Position numbers and translations under genes: made by a program. Of a stretch of DNA of 64,000 bases, positions 32,028-43,724 are shown piece after piece. Position 1 is the first letter of the stretch, and each line of letters begins with the position of its first letter. Origin of the DNA: Hermatobates lingyangjiaoensis (taxonomy: Eukaryota; Arthropoda; Insecta; Hemiptera; Hermatobatidae); contig JAPFBL010000557.1 of assembly GCA_026182355.1 (NCBI GenBank), positions 12,501-76,500 of the forward strand, in the 5' to 3' direction. The notes under the pieces were generated by a model, which did not search any database, was not told the DNA's origin, and worked only from the letters and a program-made list of their open reading frames with translations.

Positions 32028-32186
32028 ATCGAGCTTTGATCTAGCTTCAATAATACGACACTTTTAAGCCGACGTTTCATCTATATTTGTAGACGAAAGC
32101 CTTTTTCTGAAGGGAAAGCAAAATCTTTGCTGAAGATGTCTATAAATATAGACGAAACTTGTTGTATTATTGAAGGTAGACCAAAC
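32028..32186. repeat. Hairpin element with hammerhead-type motif (family I)
   Basis: TTTTTATCGAGCTTTGATCT at the left mirrors AGACCAAACCTCGATAAAAA at the right. The right arm contains a complete core; the left arm (CGACGTTTCATC...GTAGACGAAAG) is diverged. Confidence 0.65.
32124..32172 (+). ncRNA. Hammerhead-type ribozyme motif (family I)
   Basis: CTGAAGA 32130-32136, extra T, helix II GTCTAT/ATAGAC with AAAT loop, GAAA 32154-32157, helix III AC-TT-GT, T17 at 32163. Stem I is not obvious. Confidence 0.5.
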
Positions 32187-32211
32187 CTCGATAAAAAAGA
32201 AAAAATAGTGT

Positions 32212-32348
32212 TATTATTATTGTATGTTTTGTTATTGAGGGCTAGGTCAAAAAAAAGAAAATAAACTCCTTCCTAGGCCAACGTTTCGAAACGTTTATTT
32301 TCTTTTATATGACCTAGCCCTCAATAACAAAACATACAATAGAATAGA
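32212..32348. repeat. PLE family D palindrome (core deleted)
   Basis: TGTATGTTTTGTTATTGAGG to its inverse, closing on AACGTTTCGAAACGTT. The arms are the outer parts of the unit at 6775-7118. Confidence 0.75.
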
Positions 32349-32399
32349 AGAGGTCAAGAACAATTTTTTGATATTATTATTATTATTATTGCTATAAGA

Positions 32400-33200
32400 A
32401 ATTTTATTTCCAATAAATATTTTATTATAACTTTAATTTTGAATATTAAAGATAACTTTTTGTTTTTACTGATGTTTCAAGTTTTTTTTTTACTATCTTA
32501 TGATTTACAAAATCTTTTAATTTTTTAAACAATTAAAACTAATTTTTCATTTTGACATTTTTTATTTCCTTTTTATTATAATTATGATTAGAATTTTCAG
32601 TTATTAGATTTTTTATATTTTTTTTTATTAAATTAGTGGATTTGATTTAGATTATACTTTATTTTTTCTTACTTTTTCTGTTTTTGAGGGAAGGGGGGGG
32701 GCTTTGGGTCATTCAATTTTAGTTTCTTTAATTCCTTGTTCTAATGATAACAATAATTCTCATTCTGGTTTTTTTATGATAATCTTTCCTTTTTATATAA
32801 TTTTTTTTCTCCTTGTTTCTTTCTTTACTACTAATAAATATTTATCTCAGGAATTTTGTTTAATTTTTTTTTTTTTTTTTATTAAATAAGGATTTGAATT
32901 TTATTTTATTTTTATTTTTCTTACTTTATTTATATGGAAGAAGGCTTTCGGTCTTTCAGTTTTATTTTTTGATTCGTTGATTTGGAAGTATAATATTAAT
33001 TCACTTTGAGGTCTTTTGTGATAATATTTCTTTTTTCTAATTTTTTTTTCCATTGGGTTGTAGACGCCTTCCTCTGTTCTAGAGGTGGTTCGAGTATATA
33101 CGAGTAATATCTTGGTTTGGTACCCAAGATTACTATGTCAACTAAAAGACATCTATCTTACTATCAACATATTACCTTCTTCTTCGCAGATATATACGTT
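32400..33200. other. T-rich sequence, nothing recognised
   Basis: Long T runs and one G run (32692-32700). No feature. Confidence 0.5.
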
Positions 33201-33485
33201 AATAAAAAGATTTCACATAAACACGTGAAACAACAATCAATGATCAAACCACAATAAGAAATGGGAAAACAAGACTAAGATCTTTCAACCGTTACAAGCG
33301 GTCTTCGTCAGAGTCAAAAACCCCTACTGAACACTAGATGCAGAAAACATTTGGTGAGGAGTTGAGAAGAGTGGGAAGGAAGAGTGGTATTTTAAAAGGG
33401 TGAAAGCGCAGGAAAGGACTAATGTCCAGAAAGGGATGTTTGGGGAAACAAAGGAGTACAGTAAGAAAGAGTAAAAAACTATCCG

Positions 33486-33865
33486 CTAGCTGTCAACCCA
33501 CTTTGAAGAGGCTATTGCCCTCGTGACGAAAGTATCAAGTTTGAAGAGACCGTTACTAATGTTTATAATATTTGATCTATTAAACTTAGTTAGAGACAAT
33601 TCAATAATATTTCTTAACAACATTGATTTTTCATAGGTAATAAATTTAGCTCCTGTCCAATCAATATGATGATTTTCATTTTTTATATGCAAGAATAAGG
33701 CACTACTTTTTTCCTGTCTACTTACATTGTATTGGTGTTGTTTTACACGTGTCTTTAATGATTTACCTGTTTGACCAATATAAATTTTATGGCAATTTAT
33801 GCACGAACTTTATAAATACCAGCGGACTCCAATTCGCTGGGAGAGTTTTTTATTAACATATTACC
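33486..33865 (-). pseudogene. GIY-YIG endonuclease, PLE-B left arm
   Basis: Minus strand from 33865: LESAGIYK, then a one-base loss near 33808 (compare 34005) that shifts frame, then YIGQTGKSLKTRVKQHQYN and the same C-terminal half as 456-749, ending at 33486. The YIG glycine is intact here and lost in the right arm. Confidence 0.8.
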
Positions 33866-33949
33866 CACGTTATTACGATTAGAAAACACTATATTAAAAT
33901 CAAGTTGTTTGGCTAATCTTTAATAGTGTTTTCTAATTGTAATAACGTG

Positions 33950-34330
33950 GGTAATATGTTAATAAAAAACTCTCCCAGCGAATTGGAGTCGGCTGGTATT
34001 TATAAAATTCCGTGCATAAATTGCCATAAAATTTATATTGTTCAAACTGGTAAATCATTAAAGACACGTGTATAACAACACCAATATAACGTAAGTAGAC
34101 AGGAAAAAAGTAGTGCCTTATTCTTGCATATACAAAATGAAAATCATCATATTGATTGGACAGGAGCTAAATTTAATACCTATGAAAAGTCAATGTTGTT
34201 AAGAAATATTATTGAATCGTCTCTAATTAAGTTTAATAGATCAAATATTATAAACATTAGTAACGGTCTCTTTAAACTGGATACTTTCGTTACGAGGGCA
34301 ATAGCCTCTTCTAAGAGGGTTGACAGCTAG
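33950..34330 (+). pseudogene. GIY-YIG endonuclease, PLE-B right arm
   Basis: NMLIKNSPSELESAGIYKIP, then CINCHKIYIVQTGKSLKTRV, a TAA stop where the left arm has lysine (about 34072), then QHQYNVSRQEKSSAL, HHIDWTGAKFNTY and the RNIIESSLIKF helix to the stop at 34330. The YIG motif reads YIV and a stop lies within the domain, so it is dead. GIY, the CxxC pair, the arginine helix and the C-terminal glutamate helix identify the domain. Confidence 0.85.
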
Positions 34331-34587
34331 CGGATAGTTTTTTACTCTTTCTTACTGTACTTCTTTGTTTCCCCAAACATCCTTTTCTGGACATTAATCC
34401 TTTCCTGCGCTTTAAATCTTTTAAAATACCACTCTTCCCTCCCACTCTTCTCAACTCCTCACCAGATGTTTTCTGCATCTAGTGTTCAGTTGGGTTTTTG
34501 ACTCTGACGAAGTCCGCTTGTTACGGTTGAAAGATCTTAGTCTTGTATTCCCATTTCTTAATGTTGTTTGATCATTGATATACGTTA

Positions 34588-34873
34588 ATATACAGTCGTA
34601 TCAACTATCGTATAACTGTGTCAACTGTCGTATAACTGTATCAACTATAGTATAACTGTATCAACCATCGTATAACTGTATCAACTATCGTATAACTGTA
34701 TCAACTATCGTATAACTGTATCGACTATCGTATAACTGTATTAACTATCGTATAACTGTATCAACTATCGTATAACTGTATCAACCATCGTATAACTGTA
34801 TCAACTATCGTATAACTGTATCAACTATCGTATAACTGTATCAACCATCGTATAACTGTATCAACTATCTACA
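34588..34873. repeat. 20-bp tandem array, ~14 copies
   Basis: Unit TCGTATAACTGTATCAACTA, exact 20-bp period with few substitutions (CAACCA, TTAACTA). Confidence 0.95.
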
Positions 34874-35709
34874 TATTACGACTGAAGGATACTTCCGTCA
34901 ATCCAATAAATTCGATTTATATTATCATTGGTTTTAGTTACTTTAACGGTTTAGATTTGTTTTTTAACATATACCTCTAGTCCATTACAGTTTAGTGATA
35001 AATATTTTCAAATAGTTATTATTATAATAATTTTTCTTCTTTTTTTTAAATAATTTTTTTATTACTCGTTATTTTCAGGCATATATTATTTTAAATTTTA
35101 TTATTCATTTTAGATATCTTAAATATTATTCTAATATTAGTAAATAAATCCTAACTGTTGAACCAATTTTAAACCAATGCTAATAAATGTCGTCCTAACA
35201 GTATTGTAAAATTAGAACAATATATAGAAGAAATCAAATTAAAAATTAAAGTTGGAATAAGACAACCTATAAAAGAAATTGAGAAATAAAGAAAAGATAG
35301 AAATAAGAGAAAGAAAAATTATTAAAAAACATATCTATTAACAAATATTTTTCATTAAACTGTAATGGACTAGAGTTATATATTGAAAAACAAATCCTAA
35401 CTGTTAAACTAATTAAAACCAATGCTAATAAATGTGGTCCTAACAGTTATGTAAAATTAGAACAATATATACAAAAAATCATAAAAAATTTAAGTTCGAA
35501 TAAAGCAAGCCATAAAAGAAATTGAGAAATAAAGAAAAGATAGAAATAAGAGAAAGAAAAATTATTTAAAAAAATATCCAATTAAAAATATTTTTCATTT
35601 AACTGTAAGGTCTAGAGATATATATAGAACAACAAATAATAACTGTTAAACTATTTAAAACCATTGCTAATAAATGTTGTTCTAAGAGTGATGTAAAATT
35701 AGAACAATA

Positions 35710-35943
35710 CAGTGGATTCCGCTTAATTGGGACACTGCTTAATTGGGACAGCCGCTTATTTGGGACAAATCTCAAGAAACGGAAACCAAACTATGAACTA
35801 CAATTGTAAATTTGTATGTTTAATTGGGACAACATTCCGCTTAATTGGGACAGTAAATTTAAGATTTTAGTACAGTAGAGTCCTGATTAACCGAGTATGT
35901 TTTAACTGAGTTCCGGTTTAACCGAGCCGGTGCAGCGGCAAAA

Positions 35944-35975
<32 letters not shown>

Positions 35976-36112
35976 TCCCCCCCCCCCCATCCAATGCTTA
36001 ATAGCATTGTTCATAAAACCAATCAAATGAATTTCCAAAAAAAAAGTGAAATTCGTTTAATTGGGACAAAACGCCTCGGTCTCAATGTGTCCCAATTAAC
36101 CGGAATCGACTG
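35710..36112. mobile_element. Tigger-like MITE with nested fragment
   Basis: Ends CAGTGGATTCCGCTTAATTG and AATTAACCGGAATCGACTG are inverted; TA flanks at 35708 and 36113. TTAATTGGGACA recurs in the arms. At 35877 a different end (CAGTAGAGTCCTGATTAACC) begins, followed by (CA)n and a C run (35978-35988), so a second element fragment sits inside. Confidence 0.8.
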
Positions 36113-37743
36113 TATATAGAAAAAATCAAATTAACAATCAAAGTTGGAATAAGACAAGCCTCAAAAGAAATTGAGAAATAAAGAAGACATAGAAAAAAAA
36201 AGAAAAATTATTAAAAAAATATCCATTAACAAATATTTATCATTACACAAATATCTATTAAAAACTGTTTTTCATTAAACTGTAAGGCCTGGAGATATAT
36301 ATTGAAAAACAAATTCAAAATATATCTCTAGACCTTACAGTTTAATGAAAAGTATTTGTTAATAGATATTTTTTTAATAATTTTTCTTTCTTTTATTTCT
36401 ATGTTTTCTTTATTTCTCAATTTCTTTTAAGGCTTCTCTTATTCCAACTTTCATTTTTAATTTGATTTTTTCTATATATTGTTCTAACTTTACATAACTG
36501 TTAGGACCACATTTATTAGCATTGGTTTTAATTTTTTTAGCAGTTAGGATTTGTTTGTCAATATATACCTCTAGACCTTATAGTTTAATGAGAAATATTT
36601 GTTAACAGATATTTTTTTTAATAATTTTTCTTCGTTTTATTTCTATGTTTGCTTTATTTCTCAATTTCTTTTAAGGCTTGTCTTATTCCAACTTTGATTT
36701 TTAATTTTATTTTTTCTATATATTGTTCTAATTTTACGACATTTATTAATATTGGTTTTAATCAGTTTAATATTTTTCATTAAACTGTAAGGTGTAGAGA
36801 TATATATTGAACAACAAATCCTAACTGCTAAACTAATTAAAACCAATGGTAATAAATGTGGTCCTAACAGTTATGTAAAATTAGAACAATATATAGAAAA
36901 AATCAAATTAACAATCAAAGTTGGAATAAGACACCTCAAAAGAAATTGAGAAAAAGGAAAACATAGAAATAGAAAGAAGAAAAATTATAAAAAAAAATAT
37001 CTATTAACAAATATTTTTCATTAAACTGTAAGGCCTGGAGATATATATTGAAAAATAAATTCAATACATATCTCTAGACCTTACAGTTTAATCAAAAATA
37101 TTTGTTAATAGATATTTATTTAATATTTTTTCTTTGTTTTATTTTTATGTTTTCTTTATTTCTCAATTTCTTATTCCAACTTTAATTCTTGATTTGATTT
37201 TTTGTATATATTGTTCTAATTTTACATAACTGTTAGGACCTTATTTTATTATTTATTATTATTGTTATTTATTTATTGTTTTTTATTTATTATTATTTAT
37301 TTATATTATTATTTATTATTATTATTCATTTTTATTATTATTATTTATTACCATGGGTTTTAATTAGTTTAACAGTTAGGATTTGTTGTTCTATATATAT
37401 CTCTAGACTTTACAGTTTAATGAAGAATATTTGTTATAGATATTTATTTAATAATTTTCCTTTTTTCTATTTCTATGTTTTCCTTATTTCACAATTTCTT
37501 TTGAGGTGTCCTAAACAAATCCTAACTGTTTAACTATTTAAAACCAATGGTAATAAATGTTGTTCTAACAAGTTATTTAAAATTAGAACAATATATAGAA
37601 AAAATCAAATTAAAAATTAAAGTTGGAATAAGACAAGCCTCAAAATAAATTGAGAAATAAAGAAAACATAGAAATAAAAAAAGAAAAATTATTAAAAAAA
37701 TATCCATTAACAAATACTTTTCATTAAACTGTAAGGTCTAGAG

Positions 37744-38150
37744 CAGTGGTTCTCAACGTGGTCCACAGACGATTACTGGAGGTCCATGAGAAAAGTAGTA
37801 TACTGATGGTTCATGACACGTGGTTGGAGCTCTATGTTAAGTTTAAATGAATTCATCAGCAAACAAAAAATAAATCAAAGCGTAGTAAGCTTTGGCCGTA
37901 CAATATTCAAACATAATTAAAATATAAGGTCTAATATCCTCGTCAGTTTGTTAAAATGTTCCAATGTTTCAAAATTTTCTATTGCACATCTCTTTATGGT
38001 ACATTCAAAATTGATTCTGTTACAATATATTTCAGGGTACTTTATAAAATGTTAATAAAGAAATATTTTGTTATTGTTTTAAAAACATTTTTGTATTTCG
38101 GCATGCGTTGTAGATGTAATGAAATTATTTCATAATTAACGATATTCATT
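37744..38150 (+). mobile_element. hAT-like element end and fragment
   Basis: CAGTGGTTCTCAACGTGGTC interrupts the ~230-bp repeat at GGTCTAGAG. This terminus type is typical of hAT (Charlie-like) elements. The right end was not identified; the host repeat resumes near 38155. Similar ends occur at 41322 and 59322. Confidence 0.55.
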
Positions 38151-38690
38151 TTATTTCTAGTTTTTCTTTATTTCTCAATTTCTTATGACGCTTGTCTTAT
38201 TCCAACTTTAATTGTTAATTTTAATTTTTCTATATACTGTTCTAATTTTACATAACTTAACGACATTTATTAGCATTGTTTTAATTATTTTAATATTTTG
38301 CATTAAACTATAAGGTCTAGAGATATATATGGAAAAACAAATCCTAACTGTCAAACTAATTAAAACCAATGATAATAAATGTCGTCCTAACAGTCATGTA
38401 AAATTAGAAGAATATATAGAAAAAATCAAATTAAAAATTAAAGTTGGAATAAGATAAGCCTTAAAAGAAATTGAGAAATAAAGAAAACATAGAAATAAGA
38501 GAAAGAATAATTATTAAAAAAAATATCTATTAATAATATTTTTGATTAAACTGTAAGGTGTATAGATATATATTGAAAAACAAAAGCTAACTTGAAAATA
38601 TCAAGTTTGAAGAGACCGTTACTAATGGACATAATGTGTATAAAAACAAATACCTCTATACATTTTGGTTTTTAGGTTTCTTTTATTGTT

Positions 38691-39745
38691 AACTAGCTGA
38701 CCTACCCGGCTTTACCCGGAAAACAAGTTAATTCCAACTCTAATAATAAATTACATATAACGAAAACAATTTAATGTTTCTATAGTCCGTTACACTTAAC
38801 TTTTTTGAGATTAATTTATAATTTGAGATTAATTTGAAATTAATACAGAATTAAAATTATGGTGACGCAAAGAAGATATAATCTAACACTGATTATAAAT
38901 TGCACACTTTGTCTAATACAATTGGTAGTTGATAGATTAGATTAAACAAATAATAAAAAGAATATTTTTTGCCGAACAATACATTAAGAAATGAAACGTT
39001 TTCTAGTTAGATATCATCGATAATTTAATTTCATAATAATTTATCATTTTGCCTATATGGAGTATGGCTGTATACTAATTACTAATAATTAAATATTTTA
39101 AACAAACGAATTAATCAATCAGGAATAAATAAAGAAGCCTTACATCTACTAAACTTAAACAATACTTTAACTATTCTTTTAAGATTAGAATTAATGGTTC
39201 AAATACTATCATTATTATTCGTAATACTATCATGCATACTTAAAGTTCATAAGTTATTATTTAACGCATAACTTTCTTTAATGCTTAAAGCAAGTTAAAC
39301 CAATTAGATATGAAAAGTTAATTGTAAACTATTGATAATAGCTAAAGCTTTGTTAAAGTTAATAAGAAACCCATATAAAATGACAATAATTGTTGCCTTT
39401 TATAATCAATCTGAAAACAATAATAAAATTTCTGGTACCTGGTTATTTCCAATTTAAAAAATCATGTGGAAATATTATCATAAAGAATAACCTACTTGCG
39501 GCTGCCATTACCAATTAAAGTCAAAATGTAAACAAACAGGTTATAGAGCAAACCTTATCTGTCATAATATTTTTGGGATATTACCTGAAACACAACTCTG
39601 ATTTTTAAAAACCTTTTCATAAACCTTCCCAGGGATATATCTAATAATTTCCTAAATTTTCACGGCGATTGGACGTATGGTTTTTTGAATCTATCGAGTA
39701 CAAACAAACAGACATCCATTCATTTTTATATATATAAAGATTTTC
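38691..39745 (+). mobile_element. Interspersed repeat, class uncertain
   Basis: Starts AACTAGCTGACCTACCCGGC and ends with the TTTCACGGCGATTGGACGTA / ACAAACAAACAGACATCCAT / TTTTTATATATATAAAGATT layout. This start-and-end pattern is widespread in invertebrate repeats, but I cannot place it in a class; no coding sequence is visible. Confidence 0.5.
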
Positions 39746-39939
39746 TGTAAAGGTATTTTGTCAAAGTTGCTTATACTATTACTAATTTTCAATAAATTAT
39801 TTTTAGCTTTAAGAATACCGAACAAGTTTCGGCAAAAGAGGAGACTTAAAATAACATATTATTAATTTAGACAAAAGTTTTCGATAGCTTAATTAGTATG
39901 TAATTAAGCTACTAATTAAGTATTGTAATTTATAGATTT

Positions 39940-40400
39940 CAATTTCTCTTTATTTAAAAATGCAGAAACCATTTATTCATTTATTTAATGCAGAAACTTT
40001 ATTAAAAAATTGTTTTTGTTATATTTTATTTAATATTTCATCTTTTGTTTAATAATTCATATTTTTACTTAATGATTCCTATTTTATTAAATAATCACAT
40101 TTTATTTAAGAATGCATATTTTATTTAAGTATCTATATTTCATTTAGTATTTCACCTTTTGTTTAATAATTCATATCTTACTTAACTATTCATATTTTAT
40201 TAAATAAATCATATTTTATTTAAGTGTCTATATTTTATTTAATATTTCATCTTTTAATAAATAATTCATTTTTTATTTCATATTTCATATTTTATTTAAA
40301 AATCTATAGTTTATTTAATGATTTCTATTTCTTCAATAATTCATGTTTCATTTAATAATTCATATGTTTTTTTTAATGATTCATAGTAAATGTATTTTAT
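39940..40400. repeat. Degenerate AT-rich short tandem repeat
   Basis: Imperfect repeats of TTTAATAATTCATATTTTAT, period about 25-40 bp. Confidence 0.6.
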
Positions 40401-40499
40401 TATTTTACAGGGAGGGGGAGAAATGCAGTTACATTACGTCTATTTATGAGTGCTTGGTAACTTCGAATTTTCGTTATGAAATTATTTTGTATATATATA

Positions 40500-40673
40500 T
40501 AAAGATTTCACATAAACACGTGAAATAACAATCAATGATGAAACCACAATATGAAATGGAAAACAAGACTAAGATCTTTCAACCGTAACAACCGGTCTTC
40601 GTCAGAGTCAAAAAACCAACTCAATTGGTTTGAAAGATCTTAGTTTTGTTTTCCCAATTCATATTGTTGTTTG

Positions 40674-40680
<7 letters not shown>
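40500..40680. mobile_element. PLE-B terminal hairpin (right arm shortened)
   Basis: AAAGATTTCACATAAACACG, the inverse family-B core, then an abrupt turn at CAACTCAATTGGTT to a short right arm ending TTGTTTGATCATATATA. The plus arm lacks the CUGACGA box. Confidence 0.75.
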
Positions 40681-40722
<42 letters not shown>

Positions 40723-40729
40723 GAAAGGT

Positions 40730-40771
<42 letters not shown>

Positions 40772-40784
40772 GAAAGGTCCGTGT

Positions 40785-41005
40785 GGACAATAAACACTTT
40801 AACACATAGAAAAGAACACAGAAAGACACTACAGAACTCACTTCGATATTTCGACATCCGTCGTAAGTAGTGAGTAAGTGAGTAGCAGTTTGCTTCTCAA
40901 CGCGAGTACTTCGCACTTCTTCCCGATGACGACGGATGTCGAAATATCGAAGTGAGTTCTGTAGTGTCTTTCTGTGTCTTTCTGTGTTCTTTTCTATGTG
41001 TTAAA

Positions 41006-41012
<7 letters not shown>
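40785..41012. repeat. PLE-type palindromic terminal repeat (family J)
   Basis: ACACTTTAACACATAGAAAA and its inverse close a hairpin flanked by (TA)n on both sides. The plus arm carries GATGACGACGGATGTCGAAA with stem I CTTC/GAAG, but the box has C for U4 (CCGATGA), a change expected to damage a hammerhead core. Confidence 0.7.
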
Positions 41013-41048
<36 letters not shown>

Positions 41049-41215
41049 ATTTGTATGTTTTTACGGCCATGCTTGTATGGGTATGTAGAGACAGAGAGAA
41101 AGAGTTAGTTTATGTTGGATTTATATTGTTGCTCTTGGTAAAAGACAAGGATGAGGATAGCTATCCTCTTCACTACCCCTCTCCCCGCCCCTTCTTCCAC
41201 CATCCCCCTCCCACG

Positions 41216-41254
<39 letters not shown>

Positions 41255-41275
41255 TCTCTCTCTCTCTTACTCCCT
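41216..41275. repeat. (CT)n microsatellite
   Basis: CTCTCTCTCT runs with two TTA interruptions. Confidence 0.9.
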
Positions 41276-41359
41276 CTGTATGCATACAGTCTTTCGGCCA
41301 CTCTCCTTCCTTTCCTATACTCCAGTGGTTTCTAACGTGGTATAGAAAGTTACTCTTAG

Positions 41360-42155
41360 AACTTAGAAGGCTGTAGGTAAAGTCAGTGACCTAGGTCCTA
41401 CTGAGCCTATCTTGGCTGTAGATAAGGTCAGTGACCTAGGTCTTACTGAGACTATCTTGGCTGTAGATAAGGTCTGTGACCTAAGTCCTACTGAGCCTAT
41501 CTTGGTTGTAGGTAAGGTCAGTGACCTAGGTCCTACTGAGCCTATCTTGGTTGTAGGTAAGGTCAGTGACCTAGGTCCTACTGAGCCTATCTTGGCTGTA
41601 GATAAGATCAGTGATCTAGGTCCTACTGAGACTCTCTTGGCTGTAGATAAGGTCAGTGATCTAGGTCCTACTGAGACTATCTTAGCTGTAGATAAGGTCA
41701 GTGATCTGGATCCTACTGAGCCTATCTTGGCTGTGGATAAGGTCAGTGATCTAGGTCCTACTGAGACTATCTTAGCTGTAGATAAGGTCAGTGACCTTGT
41801 TTCTACTGAGCCCATCTTGGCTGTAGATAAGGTCAGTGAGCTAGGTCCTACTGAGACTATCTTAGCTGTAGATAAGGTCAGTGATCTAGGTCCTACTGAG
41901 TCCATCTTGGCTGTGGATAAGGTCAGTGACCTAGGTCCTACTGAGCCTCTCTTGGCTGTAGATAAGATCAGTGACCTAGGTCCTGCTGACACTATCTTAA
42001 CTGTAGGTAAGATCAGTGATCTAGGTCTTACTGAGACTATCTTGGCTGTGATAAGGTCAGTGACCTAGGTCCTACTGAGCCTGTCTTGGCTGTAGGTAAG
42101 GTCAGTGACCTAGGGCCTACTGAGCCTGTCTTGGCTACAGGTAAGGTCAGTGCCC
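41360..42155. repeat. 45-bp minisatellite, ~17 copies, open on both strands
   Basis: Unit GTGACCTAGGTCCTACTGAG + CCTATCTTGGCTGTAGATAA + GGTCA, starts at 41386 and 41431. Since 45 is 15 codons, a stop-free frame of 218 codons exists on the plus strand (VDKVSDLGPTEPILA repeats) and 209 on the minus strand. I see no start context, splice sites or homology supporting a protein. Confidence 0.92.
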
Positions 42156-42265
42156 ACAAAGTGTTTCACCTGTTACCAAGTCTTTGCAATCAGCATAACA
42201 ACCTGTTGCACTGTCTCGCAGGATAGTTATATGGGAATCAGAGTCTCTGCTTTTACCCTATAAGG

Positions 42266-42601
42266 CAGGGGTTCTCAAAGGGGGTGAAATTCACCCCGAG
42301 GGGTTAATTTTGGATCTTCAGGGGGTGAATTGTGACCACAGTAGGTTTACAGAGTGAGGAAAGCTATTATAGGTTTTGACCTCTTAATTAAAATTTTAAA
42401 AAAAAAATTATAGAATTAATATTTCATATATCCAACAATAATTATAATTAGCATTTTATTTTTAAAATTCTCTTATAATCATAATCACTGTAAAGTTGTA
42501 AAAGTGTATATACTACTTTAAGAAGAATAGAGGGTGGGGGGAATGGCATTGTGGGAAATGGCGAGAGGGGTGAATGGGCTAAACAAGGCTGGGAACCCCT
42601 G
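42266..42601. mobile_element. hAT-type MITE with 8-bp target duplication
   Basis: Left end CAGGGGTTCTCAAAGGGGGT, right end GGCTGGGAACCCCTG. CTATAAGG is duplicated exactly at 42258-42265 and 42602-42609. 336 bp, no coding capacity. Confidence 0.92.
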
Positions 42602-42611
42602 CTATAAGGTG

Positions 42612-42940
42612 AACCTTTCCATGGAAGAGGGACTTGAGTCCTCGAGAGAGCAGGGACTCTACAGATATGGTAAACCGGTTCAGACCATGTTCTGACAAGC
42701 AAACAAAAGCTTGAGACCTACTACTGATACATTCCCAAAGTTGGTCCTCCTTTTCTTATCCCTTATCTCTCTCATCCCTCCTCCTCACTCCTGTCGCATC
42801 ACTCATAACCTATCCCTCTTCCATCACCTATCACTCTAAATACCTTTCTAACCCTCTTTCTCTTTCATTTCAATCTTTACACCAATAAACATTCCTCGTC
42901 ATTTTTATCATTTATGAATTATATATATATATATATATAT
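42612..42940. other. No gene recognised
   Basis: Pyrimidine-rich stretch at 42745-42860, otherwise unremarkable. Confidence 0.5.
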
Positions 42941-42944
42941 ATTC

Positions 42945-43145
42945 AGGTAACTCACCACATATTAAAGAAGATAGTCGCTCTAAGGCCTTTCGCTTTCACG
43001 TCGTCAGAGAGCAAGTGAATCAAGTTAAATAAGTTAATACAAGTCAACTTGTATTCACTTGCTCTCTGACGACGTGAAAGCGAAAGGCCTTAGAGCGACT
43101 ATCTTCTTTAATTTGTGGTGAGTTACCTGAATATTTACATCACGT
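42945..43145. repeat. PLE-type palindrome with hammerhead-type motif (family K)
   Basis: TCAGGTAACTCACCACATAT and its inverse form the outer arms, (TA)n on both sides (42922, 43162). Both arms carry the core. Confidence 0.75.
43050..43105 (+). ncRNA. Hammerhead-type ribozyme motif (family K)
   Basis: Strong stem I: GCTCT (43061-43065) pairs AGAGC (43092-43096). Box CTGACGA 43066-43072, extra C, a very short helix II G-U/G-C around GAAA, GAAA 43082-43085, helix III AG-GC-CT, T17 at 43091. Helix II is the weak point. Confidence 0.5.
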
Positions 43146-43477
43146 GTTATTGTGACAATTTTCTATATATATATATATCCCTCCTAATGGTTTGACATTA
43201 AAAATGCCGCTATCTGCCTTCCCACCCCAGTTCCGGTGTAATGTTGCAGTGGTAGGTTTCCAATACTCCCTTCAACTATCCTATTCCACCTTGTCCAACT
43301 ACGTGCTCTGAGGGGTTCTCACATTTCAAGGCTCTCATCTGTTATTAATGTCCTTGTGCGTACTGTCAACAATATTTTATCACGAGCTCATAAACTTCTG
43401 GGTAAATTGCGGAATAGAAACAGTATCAAGTTATCTAAACTCTTTTGTTCCTACCTGTCTTAACAAATTACATTACT

Positions 43478-43715
43478 AAAACAGTATGGAAGGTCCATAC
43501 TTACAGTATGGAAGGTTCTCCTTCGATACTGTTTTAGTAATGTAATTTATAATAGTTTGTTCATTTTCAAACATTCCTACTTTTGCCTTTGAAAAATATT
43601 TTGAATAAAATCGAAACGTCGGCAATGAGAGTTTGATTAGAAGAGGAAGAAACTGACCGCATCCCAAATTATCCTTTTTGTGTTACATATCTGTCCCACG
43701 GTCGACAATTTATTA
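43478..43715 (+). mobile_element. PLE terminal repeat, family A relative
   Basis: A small inverted start (TACTAAAACAGTATGGAAGG and inverse), then CGAAACGTCGGCAATGAGAG and ACGGTCGACAATTTATTACT, the equivalents of the family-A end, next to (TA)n. Confidence 0.6.
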
Positions 43716-43724
43716 CTGATTTGT

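Larger units (their letters stand above)
33205..34583. mobile_element. Giant PLE-B inverted dimer (~680-bp arms)
   Basis: A minus copy (33205-33895) and a plus copy (33912-34583) of the same 5'-truncated PLE-B joined head to head, with about 20 bp between them (ATCAAGTTGTTTGGCTAAT). The arms differ by scattered substitutions and single-base indels. Each copy has the end of the linker, a GIY-YIG domain and the 3' region with hammerhead core (minus about 33285-33330; plus about 34490-34540). Confidence 0.92.
34900..38595. repeat. ~230-bp dispersed repeat in both orientations
   Basis: Blocks CTAACTGTTAAACTAATTAA, AATAAATGTGGTCCTAACAG, AAAGTTGGAATAAGACAAGC, AAATTGAGAAATAAAGAAAA and TTCATTAAACTGTAAGGTCT recur about ten times. 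Plus copies: about 35150, 35390, 36120, 36775, 37505, 38320. Minus copies: about 34960, 36310, 36550, 37065, 37370, 38155. Neighbouring plus/minus pairs form hairpins of 200-300 bp. The array is split by MITEs at 35710 and 37744. Class unknown. Confidence 0.8.
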
